Notes under the pieces: model-generated
Databases searched by the model: none
Told to the model about the DNA's origin: nothing
The model's input: only the letters and a program-made list of their open reading frames with translations
In this document: positions 54,696 through 63,478 of the stretch, in pieces
Position numbering within the stretch: the first letter of the stretch is position 1
Layout of the letters: the number at the start of each line of letters is the position of its first letter
Program-made: the position numbers and the translations under genes
Assembly: GCA_900313015.1 (NCBI GenBank)
Contig: OMPR01000013.1
Coordinates: 874,079-938,078 of the forward strand
Source of the DNA: Rhodobacteraceae bacterium EL53
GTDB taxonomy: Bacteria; Pseudomonadota; Alphaproteobacteria; Rhodobacterales; Rhodobacteraceae
Direction of reading: 5' to 3'
Length of the DNA: 64,000 nucleotides

Positions 54696-54952
54696 TGACG
54701 GAAACGCACGAAAACCGGCTGAAACGGATGACTATGCGTTCTATGCGGCGTGGGATCAAAGAGATGGATATCATCCTGCTGGCTTATGCCGAGGCTAACC
54801 TGAGCGGGATGGATGTCGCCCAGTTGGATCTGTATGATGCGATGCTGCATGAGAATGATCAGGATCTGTATCAGTGGGTCACGGGGCAGGTGCCAACGCC
54901 CGATCCTTATGGGGAATTGGTCGCAGATATCTCGCAAACGCTTCAAAAATAG
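54695..54952 (+). CDS. sdhE: Succinate dehydrogenase assembly factor SdhE
   Basis: A protein of 85 aa that helps attach FAD covalently to SdhA. It has the conserved R-R-G-I-K-E-M-D segment (R-G-x-x-E motif, residues 18-25), then I-I-L-L-A-Y-A-E and the Y-D-A-M-L-H-E-N-D-Q-D-L-Y-Q-W-V-T-G segment. The length is typical. Its start shares one base with the stop of the Xre gene. The sdh operon itself is not in the window. Confidence 0.9.
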   Translation: MTETHENRLKRMTMRSMRRGIKEMDIILLAYAEANLSGMDVAQLDLYDAMLHENDQDLYQWVTGQVPTPDPYGELVADISQTLQK

Positions 54953-55029
54953 CACAATTTTCAGCTTAACTGATTATTCGGCTTTTGGCGTCATTTTGAG
55001 ATGCACAAAAAAGCGAGTCGGAGAAACGG

Positions 55030-55527
55030 ATGAGTATGGAGATGCAGATTGCCCCGACCGGCAACAAAGGGTTCATGACCAGCTATCTAGAAGCACTGGC
55101 GTTGGTCGAACGACTGCACCGGCTGCTACTGGATGTGATCAAGGACGAATTTGAGCGGGTCGGAGAGCTGGAAATAAACGCGGTGCAGGCGTTGTTGCTG
55201 TTCAATATTGGCGACAATGAGGTCACCGCCGGTGAATTGAAAAGCCGCGGTTATTATCAGGGCAGCAATGTCAGCTATAACCTAAAGAAGCTGGTCGAGA
55301 TGGGGTACATGCACCATCAACGGTGCGAGATTGACCGCCGGTCGGTTCGGGTTCGATTGACCCAGCGTGGGCGCGAGATCCGCGATGTGGTTTCAGAACT
55401 GTTCCTGCGCCATGCCGAAGGGCTTCAAGGCAAAGGGGTGATTGACCCTGAAGGGATCGTGGATATCACCAATTCGCTCAAGCGGGTTGAACGGTATTGG
55501 ACGGATCAGATCCGCTATATCTATTAG
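55030..55527 (+). CDS. ldtR: MarR/LdtR-type winged-helix regulator
   Basis: A protein of 165 aa with a MarR-like winged helix: N-A-V-Q-A-L-L-L-F-N-I-G-D, the recognition part L-K-S-R-G-Y-Y-Q-G-S-N-V-S-Y-N-L-K-K-L-V-E-M-G-Y, and the wing Q-R-C-E-I-D-R-R-S-V-R-V-R-L. The G-Y-Y-Q-G-S-N-V-S-Y-N-L-K-K-L phrase is the hallmark of LdtR, which controls an L,D-transpeptidase and stress genes in Liberibacter and relatives. Whether it acts on the L,D-transpeptidase at 30367 is unknown. GGAG ribosome site before the ATG. Confidence 0.82.
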   Translation: MSMEMQIAPTGNKGFMTSYLEALALVERLHRLLLDVIKDEFERVGELEINAVQALLLFNIGDNEVTAGELKSRGYYQGSNVSYNLKKLVEMGYMHHQRCEIDRRSVRVRLTQRGREIRDVVSELFLRHAEGLQGKGVIDPEGIVDITNSLKRVERYWTDQIRYIY

Positions 55528-55682
55528 GAATCAGTCGAAGTGGTCCGACGCTGTGTTGCTAAATAATAAAGTCGGGGGTCACCCCAGAGGTAACCTGGAT
55601 CTTTGGGTGCCTGCGCCAAAGGGTGATCGGCTGAGAGTGGTAACACCGCTCACGTGACTGCAGAGGCAGAGCTAGAATGCAT

Positions 55683-55712
55683 GCGCGGCCGGGGTGATGA
55701 ACTCGGCCGCGC
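55683..55712. terminator. Strong GC-rich hairpin between convergent ldtR and gloA
   Basis: GCGCGGCCG (55683-55691) pairs perfectly with CGGCCGCGC (55704-55712) around a 12-nt loop. It lies 25 nt after the gloA stop (minus strand) and 155 nt after the ldtR stop. There is no U-tract, so Rho-independent termination is uncertain. Confidence 0.5.
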
Positions 55713-55736
55713 ACGCTGGTCTGTCCAGACTGGGGT

Positions 55737-56165
55737 TTACCAGTGACCTGTGCTGTCCATGCTGACCCAAGGTTCTGCAGGTGCAAGGGCATCGCCATTT
55801 TGCAGCAGTTCGATCGAGATGTTGTCGGGCGAGCGAACAAACGCCATGCGTCCGTCACGAGGAGGGCGATTGATCACAACGCCGTTGTCCTGCAGGTGCT
55901 GGCACATCGCATAAATATCATCGACGCCATAGGCGAGGTGGCCAAAGTGGCGGCTGTCGCTGGGCAGGCCTTCGTCGCCATCCCAGTTATAGGTCAACTC
56001 TAGGGCAGCATTCTCTTGTCCCGGAGGGGCCAGATAGACCAAGGAAAAGCGACCTTCTTCACTGTCGTATTGCTTTGTCTTTTCGAGGCCGAAAAGTTTG
56101 TAAAATGCCATCGATTTTTCGAGATCTTTTACGCGCACCATCACGTGCAAATAGGTGAGGGCCAT
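55737..56165 (-). CDS. gloA: Lactoylglutathione lyase (glyoxalase I)
   Basis: A protein of 142 aa that converts the hemithioacetal of methylglyoxal and glutathione to S-lactoylglutathione. All four metal ligands are placed as in GloA: His8 (Y-L-H-V-M-V-R-V), a Glu in A-A-L-E-L-T-Y-N-W, a His in H-F-G-H-L-A-Y-G-V-D-D and a Glu in I-S-I-E-L-L-Q near the C-terminus. The A-F-Y-x-x-F-G-L-E-K-T opening is typical. The ATG at 56165 marks the homologous start; the frame is open to 56231. Single gene. Confidence 0.9.
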   Translation of the reverse strand: MALTYLHVMVRVKDLEKSMAFYKLFGLEKTKQYDSEEGRFSLVYLAPPGQENAALELTYNWDGDEGLPSDSRHFGHLAYGVDDIYAMCQHLQDNGVVINRPPRDGRMAFVRSPDNISIELLQNGDALAPAEPWVSMDSTGHW

Positions 56166-56238
56166 TGAGGGTCTCCTTGGGTGAACAACGTTGAGTGCGA
56201 CATTAGCGTGCTTGTCTGACTTGTCGAGCAAGGCCAGA

Positions 56239-57633
56239 TCAAAAAGCGGATTGAATTCCGAAATTCACGCCAAACCGCTTTGCATCAAAGAGCGAAATGT
56301 TGCTGTCTGTCTTAGATGCGGTCACCCGCATAGTTGGGTTGAAGCCGTAGCAGTCGACTTTGTTAAAGACCATGGTCAAATCCGCCTGAACGCGATCTTC
56401 GCGGCGGCCATCGCGGTGGTGGGGTGAGAAATCATAGTTCCGTTTACGCGCCCAAAGGCCCAAATGCATTGTGGCACCGGCAACCTTTTTAGGCAGCGTC
56501 AGTTGCGCGCGCAAACCCAAATCGTGAAACTCATCAAGGGCCAGAGGGGAAGTAGCAAAGGCACCCGTGACATTGGTCCAAAGAAGCGCGCCGCTTTGTA
56601 ATCTGTGCGTATAGGAAAAGTCTGTGCGCACGGTGTCAGAATCGCTGCGGGTGATGCCGTCTTGTTTCTCACCCGAAACCCGCAGGTTCACGCGGTTTCC
56701 GCTTTGCAATTTATAGCTCTGGCCTAGGCTAAGACGAGCAAAGCGGGCGTATTCATCGCCGCCATATCAGCTTTGGCCGATATCGAACACGGTGCGGAAT
56801 TCCCCCCGGCGATCCAGATTGATGCGTTTGTGCCCGTAGCCTAGGGTGTAAGAGGCAAAGGCGAAATCATTGCCTTCGGCGTTGGGGGCAAGGGCTTTGG
56901 CGCTAGACGACAAGGTGTAGTGGCGTACATCTGCAGTAAAGATGATGTCATGCGCCTGTGTAGGTGTTTCGGAAAATCGGTAACGGGTGGTCAGGCCAAG
57001 ACTGTATTCGATGCCCGACAGGGCGCGTGCGGTGCCGGGCAATTGATAATCGACGGGTTGACCTGCGATGATCTCGGACAAGCGGTAATTTAGGAACGAC
57101 GACCGTTCGGAAGAGCCGTTGTTGATGTTAGAATCTGGGGTGATGGAAAACGAAATTCGCGCCAACCATGGATTGCGGGCTTTGACATAGCGGAAATCGC
57201 CGATGGCTTGCTGGTTGGCCTGTTCATCGGGCGCGTGTTCGACGGCCCGGCGCAACCACCATTGAGCACGGGTGCGGTGCCCTTGAAATGATAGGATCTG
57301 CGCCATGGTGCGCGAGCTGGAGTAGAGTTCAGCTTTGGTTTCGCTGAGCGACCAAGCGGTTTTGGCAGATGTGCGCGCGGTACCAAACTGCTGCAGATCG
57401 CGCAGCGCGCGGGCGCGGATCAAATGTGACATCACGTCCTGATCATCGCGTTTCAGCAAAGCGTCAGAATATCTTAGCGCGCGTTCGGGCTGCCCAAGCT
57501 GCAAATCCTGGATCGCGACCGCTTTGAGTTGGTCCGGAGATAGCTTTACAGTCTTGGCCTGACCTTGGGTCATGGCCAAGAGCGAAAGGCTTACCCCCAC
57601 CGCTAGACAGAACCGTCGGGATAGCCGCCCCAT
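56239..57633 (-). pseudogene. Slam-type surface lipoprotein assembly modifier, interrupted by in-frame TGA
   Basis: The reading frame of about 464 codons is split by one TGA at 56767-56769 (codon about 289), and the same frame continues without other damage to 56239. Residues about 1-35 are a signal peptide; 35-150 are TPR-like helices; then W-L-A-R-I-S-F-S-I-T-P-D-S-N-I-N-N-G-S starts a 14-strand-type outer-membrane barrel ending in R-F-G-V-N-F-G-I-Q-S-A-F with a terminal Phe. Slam proteins move TbpB-like lipoproteins to the cell surface. The stop sits in G-Q-S-(stop)-Y-G-G-D-E-Y, where Trp (TGG) would fit, so a single G-to-A change explains it. Without the last six or so strands the barrel cannot form. 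It starts 2 nt after the lipoprotein gene. Confidence 0.8.
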
Positions 57634-57635
57634 GG

Positions 57636-58647
57636 TCAATTATACACGATAAAGCCGCCCGTTTCGCGCGCCGCTACGCCATCTATCGGCAGAGTTGATT
57701 CCAGCACGACTACGCCGACAATTTCATCAGCGTTATCGCCAGAGACGATCGCATAGTAGTTCCCCGTTTCAAATGCGACGACATTGCCATCTGCATCGGT
57801 GTAACTACTGCTGATCTCGCCCAGAATTTCACCGTTCTCATCTATCACCCCGGGGCCGACACTGAAGGCCGCGCCCGGAATAGCTGTCAAGCCGGCGCCG
57901 TGCGCGGCGAGCACAGATTGTGTAATGTCAGCGCCTGTGCGGGAATCAAAAATTCTTCGGTTGTTGATGACACCCCGTACAGCATCACCACGAGATCCGG
58001 TGCTGTCGTTGAAATCGTCAAAGTCGATTTGGATATTCACATCAGCTGTTGTATATTGCAGATCTCCTGCACCGTTGGGATCGCGAATACCTGCGAGTGT
58101 CCCGCGATAAGCGGCTTGGCCAGTGGTCGGTAAGGTGACGCCGCCATCGCGTTGATAAACAAAACCACCAAAGCCATAGTTGAGATAATTGCCGGTGCGA
58201 ACAATCGCAAAGTGGGTGTTGCCGGATGTGCTTTCGCCATAGATGGCGCGGTGCCCAAACTGGTTGATGAGTGCTCCGTCGAACCGATCCGGCTCGGTTA
58301 GGGGGGCCTCATATACGGCGAAGGGGCCAAGGTTAGGGATATCTGAATCGCGCGTGTAGCTGTTGTTGCCATCAAAAGCGATGTTATCGACCGTGAAAAC
58401 GTCGGTGTCCGCGTTATAGGTCACTGATTGTGCATACCCATCGCCGAGACGGTCCCCAGTATTGCGGGGCTCGCGTCTGAGAATGTCACTGTTGGGCGTC
58501 GGGTTTTCGGTGCCGGGCGGCATCTCGCGCGTCGAGGGCGTTGGAGTAGGATCAGGATCTGGGTTTGTATTGAATGGATCACCGTCCCCGCCGCCGCACG
58601 CAGGCAGAGAAACGGTCGCTGCGATTGCAACGAGAAATTTTTTTCAT
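57636..58647 (-). pseudogene. TbpB-like surface lipoprotein, frameshifted in an A7 run after the start codon
   Basis: The intact 295-codon frame (58523-57636) encodes a TbpB-C-like beta-barrel with G-G-F-V-Y-Q-R-D and L-P-T-T-G-Q-A-A-Y-R-G-T-L-A-G. A full lipoprotein signal (M-K-K-F-L-V-A-I-A-A-T-V-S-L-P-A-C-G-G-G, lipobox L-P-A-C) is encoded just upstream, but in another frame: ATG at 58647-58645 is followed by seven A's (plus-strand T's 58638-58644), where six would keep the lipobox in frame with the barrel. As sequenced, the ATG leads to a 22-residue dead end. This may be a mutation, a sequencing error at a homopolymer, or a slippery on/off switch. It pairs with the Slam gene. Confidence 0.75.
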
Positions 58648-58852
58648 GACAGCCTGCCACAGCTCGATGTTTTTTAGCGTACTTTTTTCTGAAATTTCAG
58701 CGCTCTGAAGCGGAAAGTCAACTAAAGATGGTGCACACGTTACGATTGTTTTTGGAAGTTGTTCTATTTGCAATACCCTATCTAGCGGTTTCAGTGTGGG
58801 GACTGTGGATATATAGTGGGGGCCGACTCATCTTGTAAAAGGACGCCCCCCA

Positions 58853-59764
58853 ATGCCGCTGTCGCCCGAGCACCAGGCCGAAATCGATACTCTGCGCGCT
58901 GCGCCGCAACCAACACTGCGTGCTGTTTCACCGGGGCTGGAGGCGCATTTGTACACGGCGCATCAGGTGCTGGATCATGGGTTTGTCCGGGTTATTGACT
59001 ATATGGGCGATGATGCGGCGATTTGTCAGGCGGCGCGCGTGTCGTATGGCAAGGGCACCAAATCGGTGCAAAACGACGAAGGCCTAATTCGCTATTTGAT
59101 GCGGCATTGGCATTCGACTCCGTTCGAGATGTGCGAATTGAAATTGCATGTTAAACTGCCTGTTTTTGTGGCGCGTCAGTGGATTCGCCATCGCACCGCA
59201 AACGTGAATGAATATTCTGCGCGCTATTCGATTATGGATCGCGAGTTTTATATTCCTGCGCCTGAGCAGATGGCGGCGCAATCTGTGGTGAACAACCAAG
59301 GTCGCGGTGAAGCGTTGCAGGGTGAAGAGGCGGCGCGGGTTCTGGAAATACTCAAAACCGATTCAATGCGCGCTTACGACCATTACGAAGAGATGATTGG
59401 TCAAGATGGGCAACAAGGTCTGGCGCGTGAATTGGCACGGATGAACCTGCCGACCAACATTTATACCCAATGGTATTGGAAAGTGGATTTGCACAATCTG
59501 TTCCACTTTTTGCGACTGCGTGCGGATGCCCATGCGCAGTATGAGATTCGGGTTTATGCGGATGCGATCTGTAACATCGTAGCGGATTGGGTGCCATTTG
59601 CTTACAAAGCGTTTGAAGATTACCGGTTGGGCTCGGTTACTATGTCGGCGCAAATGGTGGACTGCATGCGCCGCATGTTAAAAGGCGAAGCTGTGACGCA
59701 AGAAAGCTCTGGAATGTCTGCGCGGGAATGGCGGGAGTTTCAGGATGTGATTGAAAAATCATAA
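58853..59764 (+). CDS. thyX: Flavin-dependent thymidylate synthase ThyX
   Basis: A protein of 303 aa that makes dTMP using FAD, NADPH and methylenetetrahydrofolate. The ThyX motif R-H-R-T[10 protein letters not shown] is at residues 112-125. Other marks are R-V-S-Y-G-K-G-T-K and the C-terminal [11 protein letters not shown]. The protein is longer than the minimal ThyX by an N-terminal extension typical of alphaproteobacteria. An AAAGGA ribosome site precedes the ATG. Terminator at 59791-59816. Confidence 0.95.
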   Translation: MPLSPEHQAEIDTLRAAPQPTLRAVSPGLEAHLYTAHQVLDHGFVRVIDYMGDDAAICQAARVSYGKGTKSVQNDEGLIRYLMRHWHSTPFEMCELKLHVKLPVFVARQWIRHRTANVNEYSARYSIMDREFYIPAPEQMAAQSVVNNQGRGEALQGEEAARVLEILKTDSMRAYDHYEEMIGQDGQQGLARELARMNLPTNIYTQWYWKVDLHNLFHFLRLRADAHAQYEIRVYADAICNIVADWVPFAYKAFEDYRLGSVTMSAQMVDCMRRMLKGEAVTQESSGMSAREWREFQDVIEKS

Positions 59765-59790
59765 TTATTCAATCGCTTATCCGAATGAAG

Positions 59791-59816
59791 AGAGCGGTCA
59801 AATTGGCCGCTCTTTT
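59791..59816 (+). terminator. Rho-independent terminator of thyX
   Basis: AGAGCGG (59791-59797) pairs with CCGCTCT (59807-59813), loop of 9 nt, followed by TTTTGC. It lies 27 nt after the thyX stop. Confidence 0.8.
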
Positions 59817-59928
59817 GCATTGTTCAAAACTATTACCGATGTGCAGTGGGTAAAACACGAAACACAGTAGGTCGCAAAAATATAGCCGCCAATGCGGATG
59901 CATTGGTCAGTAAACGTCTATGAAAAAC

Positions 59929-59962
59929 CACCGGAGGGTTAGAAATGGCAACCACCCGGTGA
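59929..59962 (+). other. Hairpin holding a ribosome site and a 5-codon open frame
   Basis: GGAGGG at 59933-59938 is followed after 6 nt by ATG (59945) of a mini-frame M-A-T-T-R-stop ending at 59962. CACCGG (59929-59934) pairs with CCGGTG (59956-59961), and GGTT (59937-59940) with AACC (59950-59953), so the ribosome site is inside the hairpin. Too short to call a gene; no downstream target on this strand nearer than the ArsC/Spx-like gene. Confidence 0.25.
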
Positions 59963-59975
59963 TCTATAGATTGAG

Positions 59976-60008
59976 GCATCGCCCCGGCCTCAAAAACCGG
60001 GACGACGC
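59976..60008 (-). terminator. Hairpin after cspA
   Basis: GCATCGCCCCGG (59976-59987) pairs with CCGGGACGACGC (59997-60008) over 12 positions with two G-T pairs, 9-nt loop, just after the cspA stop on the minus strand. There is no U-tract on the minus strand. Confidence 0.45.
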
Positions 60009-60016
60009 AAAGCTAT

Positions 60017-60223
60017 TTATAAGGGTCGCAGATCCGCAGCCATCTGCCGCCCGTCACGCCCATCCTGAAGTTCGTAAGAAACTTTCTGATTATCAGCTAG
60101 GCCAGTCAGACCAGAACGTTCGACCGCAGAAATGTGCACAAACACATCTTTGCCGCCTTCGTCCGGAGCAATAAAGCCAAAACCCTTTGTCGTATTAAAC
60201 CATTTCACGGTGCCAGTCGGCAT
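60017..60223 (-). CDS. cspA: Cold-shock-domain protein (CspA family)
   Basis: A protein of 68 aa, a single cold-shock domain binding single-stranded RNA or DNA. The RNP1 motif K-G-F-G-F-I and RNP2 motif V-F-V-H-I are both intact, and the opening G-T-V-K-W-F-N is typical. It may act as an RNA chaperone; cold induction is not shown by sequence alone. About 220 nt separate its start from the divergent ArsC/Spx-like gene, enough for a long 5' leader, common in csp genes. A hairpin follows the gene. Confidence 0.93.
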   Translation of the reverse strand: MPTGTVKWFNTTKGFGFIAPDEGGKDVFVHISAVERSGLTGLADNQKVSYELQDGRDGRQMAADLRPL

Positions 60224-60440
60224 GTCCCGTGTCTCCTTCTACTTTGCACGTGGCCCCTCAATTATCGGGGTAGTGAATAGCATAACCCAAGGATTCCAAT
60301 GCGCTCTGTACACGCCAGAGCGGAGAAGCAATCAAGTGTTACACCGTGGACAAGATTGCATGGTCGCGCCAAAAATCAAGAGAAAGGGGATGTAATCGGC
60401 GGGAATGCCCGATATTTCCTCAGGAAAATCTGGAGGGGAT

Positions 60441-60758
60441 ATGAGACTTTTTGGCCTAAAGAATTGCGATACATGCCGTAAGGCGCTGAAATCGCTTGGT
60501 GAAGTTGAGTTTTTGGACGTGCGCTCTGATGGGGTGCCTGAATATGTTATGTCGCGTGCATTTGAAACCTTTGGCGATGCATTGGTGAATACGCGGTCCA
60601 CAACGTGGCGCGGATTGAACGAGTCAGAGCGTTCGCGCCCGAGTTTGGAGTTGTTGGCCGAGCACCCCGCTTTGATGAAGCGCCCCTTGATCGAGCGGGA
60701 CGGGGAATTGTTTTTGGGATGGACCCCTGACACCCGGTCTGCTCTTGGCGTGGCGTGA
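60441..60758 (+). CDS. ArsC/Spx/YffB-family thioredoxin-fold protein
   Basis: A protein of 105 aa with the N-terminal C-x-x-C (F-G-L-K-N-C-D-T-C-R-K-A, Cys9 and Cys12) typical of the YffB/ArsC-like group and the C-terminal R-P-L-I-E-R-D-G-E-L-F-L-G-W, which matches the conserved K/R-R-P-x-x strand. True arsenate reductases need an additional Arg set that I cannot confirm, so a role in redox regulation or arsenate reduction is open. The ATG at 60441 follows TGGAGGGG; the longer frame from 60405 is not supported. Confidence 0.82.
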   Translation: MRLFGLKNCDTCRKALKSLGEVEFLDVRSDGVPEYVMSRAFETFGDALVNTRSTTWRGLNESERSRPSLELLAEHPALMKRPLIERDGELFLGWTPDTRSALGVA

Positions 60759-60797
60759 CGCCGATCCTATCTGAGGGTCTGGAATTGGAGAGTAAAC

Positions 60798-61166
60798 ATG
60801 CGCAATGCGGCCCTTGTTTTGGGAATTATTGGCGGGCTGATTGGGATGCTCGTTGGGTTTTTCAGCTTTGGTTATGTCGAAGCGGTGCAACATTTTGGTG
60901 AGATTGATGGGTTGGCCGAGCAGGTTGATAATGCCGACCTGATCCAAGTGACCTCGATCGTGTCGCCGATGCTGGCCATTGCCGGTGGCGCCATGGCGCG
61001 GGTACGTGCCTTGTGGGGCGGGCTGTTGCTGCTGGTGTCGTCAGTGGGAATGTATGTGGCCTTTGGGTTCAACGTGTTCACGATGTTCCCCATTGCCTTT
61101 GCTGGTGTTGGTGGCGTGTTGGCCGTGGCTGCGGGCAAGCCAGATGAAGAAAAGGCCCATTTCTAA
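60798..61166 (+). CDS. Four-helix membrane protein, function unknown
   Basis: A protein of 122 aa with four hydrophobic segments (about residues 5-25, 48-65, 70-90, 93-112). The N-terminus L-G-I-I-G-G-L-I-G-M-L-V-G-F-F-S-F-G-Y resembles DUF4064-type small membrane proteins, a tentative match. The C-terminus is charged (K-P-D-E-E-K-A-H-F). It follows the ArsC/Spx-like gene by 39 nt, so they may share a transcript, and ends at a strong terminator. Confidence 0.65.
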   Translation: MRNAALVLGIIGGLIGMLVGFFSFGYVEAVQHFGEIDGLAEQVDNADLIQVTSIVSPMLAIAGGAMARVRALWGGLLLLVSSVGMYVAFGFNVFTMFPIAFAGVGGVLAVAAGKPDEEKAHF

Positions 61167-61174
61167 ATAGAAAA

Positions 61175-61210
61175 GCACCGGCTCCTAAGGGAAGCCGGTG
61201 CCATTTTTTT
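61175..61210 (+). terminator. Strong Rho-independent terminator
   Basis: GCACCGGCT (61175-61183) pairs with AGCCGGTGC (61193-61201), 9-nt loop, followed by CATTTTTTTG. It lies 8 nt after the membrane protein stop and 20 nt before the DoxX stop on the other strand. Confidence 0.9.
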
Positions 61211-61229
61211 GTATGAGTGGTGGTTTTAT

Positions 61230-61793
61230 TTACGCAGGCGCGGTTGCTGTGCGGCGGCGCAACAGAGCATCGACTGACAGGAACCCGGCACCTTTGACGA
61301 CGATAAAGGTCAGAGTAAAGACCCAGAACAGGCGCTGATCCATAATCACGCCATCAGACAGGCGGTCAAACCACGCGCCCAGCGTTTTGATATCGGTTGC
61401 CCCATGACCGTAGATGTCGGTTAGGGATTGCATGACAACAAAGCCGATCATTCCCAGTGCTGCCAGACGGGTGGCGAGACCAATCACGATCAGGAGCGGC
61501 AATATGAATTCGGCGTAAGTGCCGGCCATGACCACAACCCAGTGAAAAAAGCTGAGCTGAGAGGCATCATAGCCAACGGCTTCGAGCTGCTTTGGAAAGA
61601 TCTGGCTGTAGGCACCGATTGAGGGGCTGAACAGGCCAAAGATACCATCGCCCAGTTTGGTCAGGCCAGAATTCCAATAATAGATCCAAAGGGTTGCCGC
61701 AAAGGTAAAGCGAGCAAACAGAGGCAACAGCCAATCTCCGGCGCGTTCGACCTGGTCGAAGATTAAATTGTGGATCGAGACAAGCGCGTTCAT
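61230..61793 (-). CDS. DoxX-family membrane protein of the bufferin cluster
   Basis: A protein of 187 aa with four membrane helices (about residues 30-45, 75-100, 105-125, 150-170). Family marks are R-F-T-F-A-A-T-L-W-I-Y-Y-W-N-S-G near helix 1 and G-T-Y-A-E-F-I-L-P-L-L-I-V-I-G in the middle. DoxX proteins are often the last gene of DUF2282-DUF692-DUF2063 clusters and may supply electrons from quinone; the role is inference. It starts 4 nt after the DUF2063 stop. Confidence 0.85.
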   Translation of the reverse strand: MNALVSIHNLIFDQVERAGDWLLPLFARFTFAATLWIYYWNSGLTKLGDGIFGLFSPSIGAYSQIFPKQLEAVGYDASQLSFFHWVVVMAGTYAEFILPLLIVIGLATRLAALGMIGFVVMQSLTDIYGHGATDIKTLGAWFDRLSDGVIMDQRLFWVFTLTFIVVKGAGFLSVDALLRRRTATAPA

Positions 61794-61797
61794 GGCC

Positions 61798-62550
61798 TTA
61801 TCCTTTTGTAGTGAGTGATGTCAGGGCACCGCCCTGCAAAAGCAGAGCCAATGTGGTGCCAAGGTCGAAGTCTGGGTGAGTGGTGGTAGTTTTGGCATGG
61901 GCCGCCCCAATGGTGGCCCCGGCTTGCAGGGCCGCGATCCATTCTGGGCCACCCGCTGGCAGCGCGTTGGGGATCGGGTCAAATTCGAGGCGGGTGATCA
62001 GTACGGTTTCAGGATCGCCACCGGGCTGTGGCGCACCGTCGATCATGTTGAATTGCCAGATGCCGTAGATCGGCCAATCTGACGGGATGACTTGCATGGC
62101 CGGGGCAAATGTAACCGTCGCCTGCATCAAGAGGTCTGGGTCGATGGCCAAGGCCTCGGGCGCGATCGGGGTGCTGTCGGCGGCATGATAGGACTGGCGC
62201 ATCGCCAGTTCGAGCCGCGCCACATCGGGCAGATAACCCAGGTGTGACAATTGTGGCATCCCGGCCAGAAACTGGGGGAACGCATCACCATAGTGCATCA
62301 TCAAAGGTGAGGTCGGAGGGTGTTGGCGCAGGAACAGCCCTGCGAGCCCATCCATATTCTGCGCGCCCAGCAGTTTGGTGATGATAGGAAAGGCCTGATG
62401 CATTGCCTCGGTCAAAGACACGGCCACGTTGTTGCGGTAGACGGAAAACCGACGCCTCGCAGGGCGGTTTGCAGCGTCACTAAGCCCGACGGGGACGGGG
62501 TGTGTCGGGGTCAATAGTGCGGACACAAAGAGATCTTGTGACACGCTCAT
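61798..62550 (-). CDS. bufC: DUF2063-family partner protein (BufC/HvfC-like)
   Basis: A protein of 250 aa. The N-terminal DUF2063 domain (about 1-100: [28 protein letters not shown]) is helical and resembles a putative DNA-binding domain in databases; in these clusters it is now regarded as the partner that presents the precursor peptide to the DUF692 enzyme. The C-terminal part is beta-rich ([17 protein letters not shown]). The start overlaps the DUF692 stop by ATGA. Confidence 0.85.
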   Translation of the reverse strand: MSVSQDLFVSALLTPTHPVPVGLSDAANRPARRRFSVYRNNVAVSLTEAMHQAFPIITKLLGAQNMDGLAGLFLRQHPPTSPLMMHYGDAFPQFLAGMPQLSHLGYLPDVARLELAMRQSYHAADSTPIAPEALAIDPDLLMQATVTFAPAMQVIPSDWPIYGIWQFNMIDGAPQPGGDPETVLITRLEFDPIPNALPAGGPEWIAALQAGATIGAAHAKTTTTHPDFDLGTTLALLLQGGALTSLTTKG

Positions 62551-63416
62551 GCGGGGATCCGATCCAAAGCGGCTTGCGCGCGTTGGGCTTCTGCTTGCAG
62601 AACAGGCCAGTCAGGAACATCGGTGTCCCATTCCACCAGAACCGGTTTAGGGCCAGAGCGGTCCAGAACATAATCGAGCAAGGCCCAGACCGGATCGGCC
62701 ACTTCGCGTCCGTGGCTGTCGATCAACAGAGGGTGGCAATGGTCATCAACGTCTTCGTCATGACCGCCGAGGTGGATTTCGCCGACCTGATCCAGTGGAT
62801 AGGCTTCGATATAGCTTTGTGGAGAAAAGTCGAGATTGACGGCAGAGACGAATACGTTGTTCACATCCAGCAACAGACCGCAGCCGGTGCGCCGGGCGAT
62901 TTCGCGCAGGAAATCGGGCTCGGACCAAGTGCTTTCGTCAAAGGACAGATAGGAGGACGGATTTTCCAGCAACATCTGGCGGCTCACGGTGGTTTGCACC
63001 TGATCGATGTGATCGCAGACTTGGGTCAGCGTTGTGTCGGTATAGGGCAGGGGCAGCAGGTCATTCAGGAAATGGCTGTCGTGTGTGGACCACGCGAGGT
63101 GTTCGGAAAAGCTGGCGGGGTTGAGCCAGTCAATCAGATGTTTGAGACGGGCAAGGTGGTCGCTGTCTAAAGGGCCATCGCGCCCGATAGAAAGGCCAAC
63201 GCCATGCACAGAGATCGGGAAGTGTTGCGAAAGGTGGCGCAGTTGCGCCAAGGGGCGTCCGCCATCGCCCATGTAGTTTTCAGCGTGGATTTCAAGCCAG
63301 TCAACAGGCCCGGAGTTTTCGAGAATATCGTTGAAATGCTGGGGCTTATACCCGACCCCAGCCGCAGCGGGGAGGCGATTAGATCTGAGTGTGCTGTCCA
63401 GCATAGCAAAGCCCAT
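62547..63416 (-). CDS. bufB: DUF692 multinuclear-iron enzyme (BufB/MbnB-like)
   Basis: A protein of 289 aa of the DUF692 (UPF0276) family, TIM-barrel iron enzymes that modify Cys residues in peptides. Metal-ligand motifs are visible in order: [42 protein letters not shown], and E-I-H-L-G-G-H-D ... S-H-G-R-E-V. The substrate is expected to be the DUF2282 peptide just upstream. Start uncertain: ATG at 63416 used, ATG at 63404 equally possible; neither has a clear ribosome site. A hairpin precedes it (63431-63462). Confidence 0.9.
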   Translation of the reverse strand: MGFAMLDSTLRSNRLPAAAGVGYKPQHFNDILENSGPVDWLEIHAENYMGDGGRPLAQLRHLSQHFPISVHGVGLSIGRDGPLDSDHLARLKHLIDWLNPASFSEHLAWSTHDSHFLNDLLPLPYTDTTLTQVCDHIDQVQTTVSRQMLLENPSSYLSFDESTWSEPDFLREIARRTGCGLLLDVNNVFVSAVNLDFSPQSYIEAYPLDQVGEIHLGGHDEDVDDHCHPLLIDSHGREVADPVWALLDYVLDRSGPKPVLVEWDTDVPDWPVLQAEAQRAQAALDRIPA

Positions 63417-63430
63417 ATTCTGAAATGAGA

Positions 63431-63462
63431 GGGGCGAGCGCAGCGTATGCACGGCTCGCCCC
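63431..63462 (-). terminator. Attenuator-like hairpin between precursor and enzyme genes
   Basis: GGGGCGAG (63431-63438) and CTCGCCCC (63455-63462) pair perfectly around 16 nt. On the minus strand it is followed by TCTCATTTC, a weak U-tract. Its place between a RiPP precursor gene and its maturation genes fits partial termination, giving more precursor than enzyme. Confidence 0.65.
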
Positions 63463-63478
63463 GATATCTTAGAGTGGT

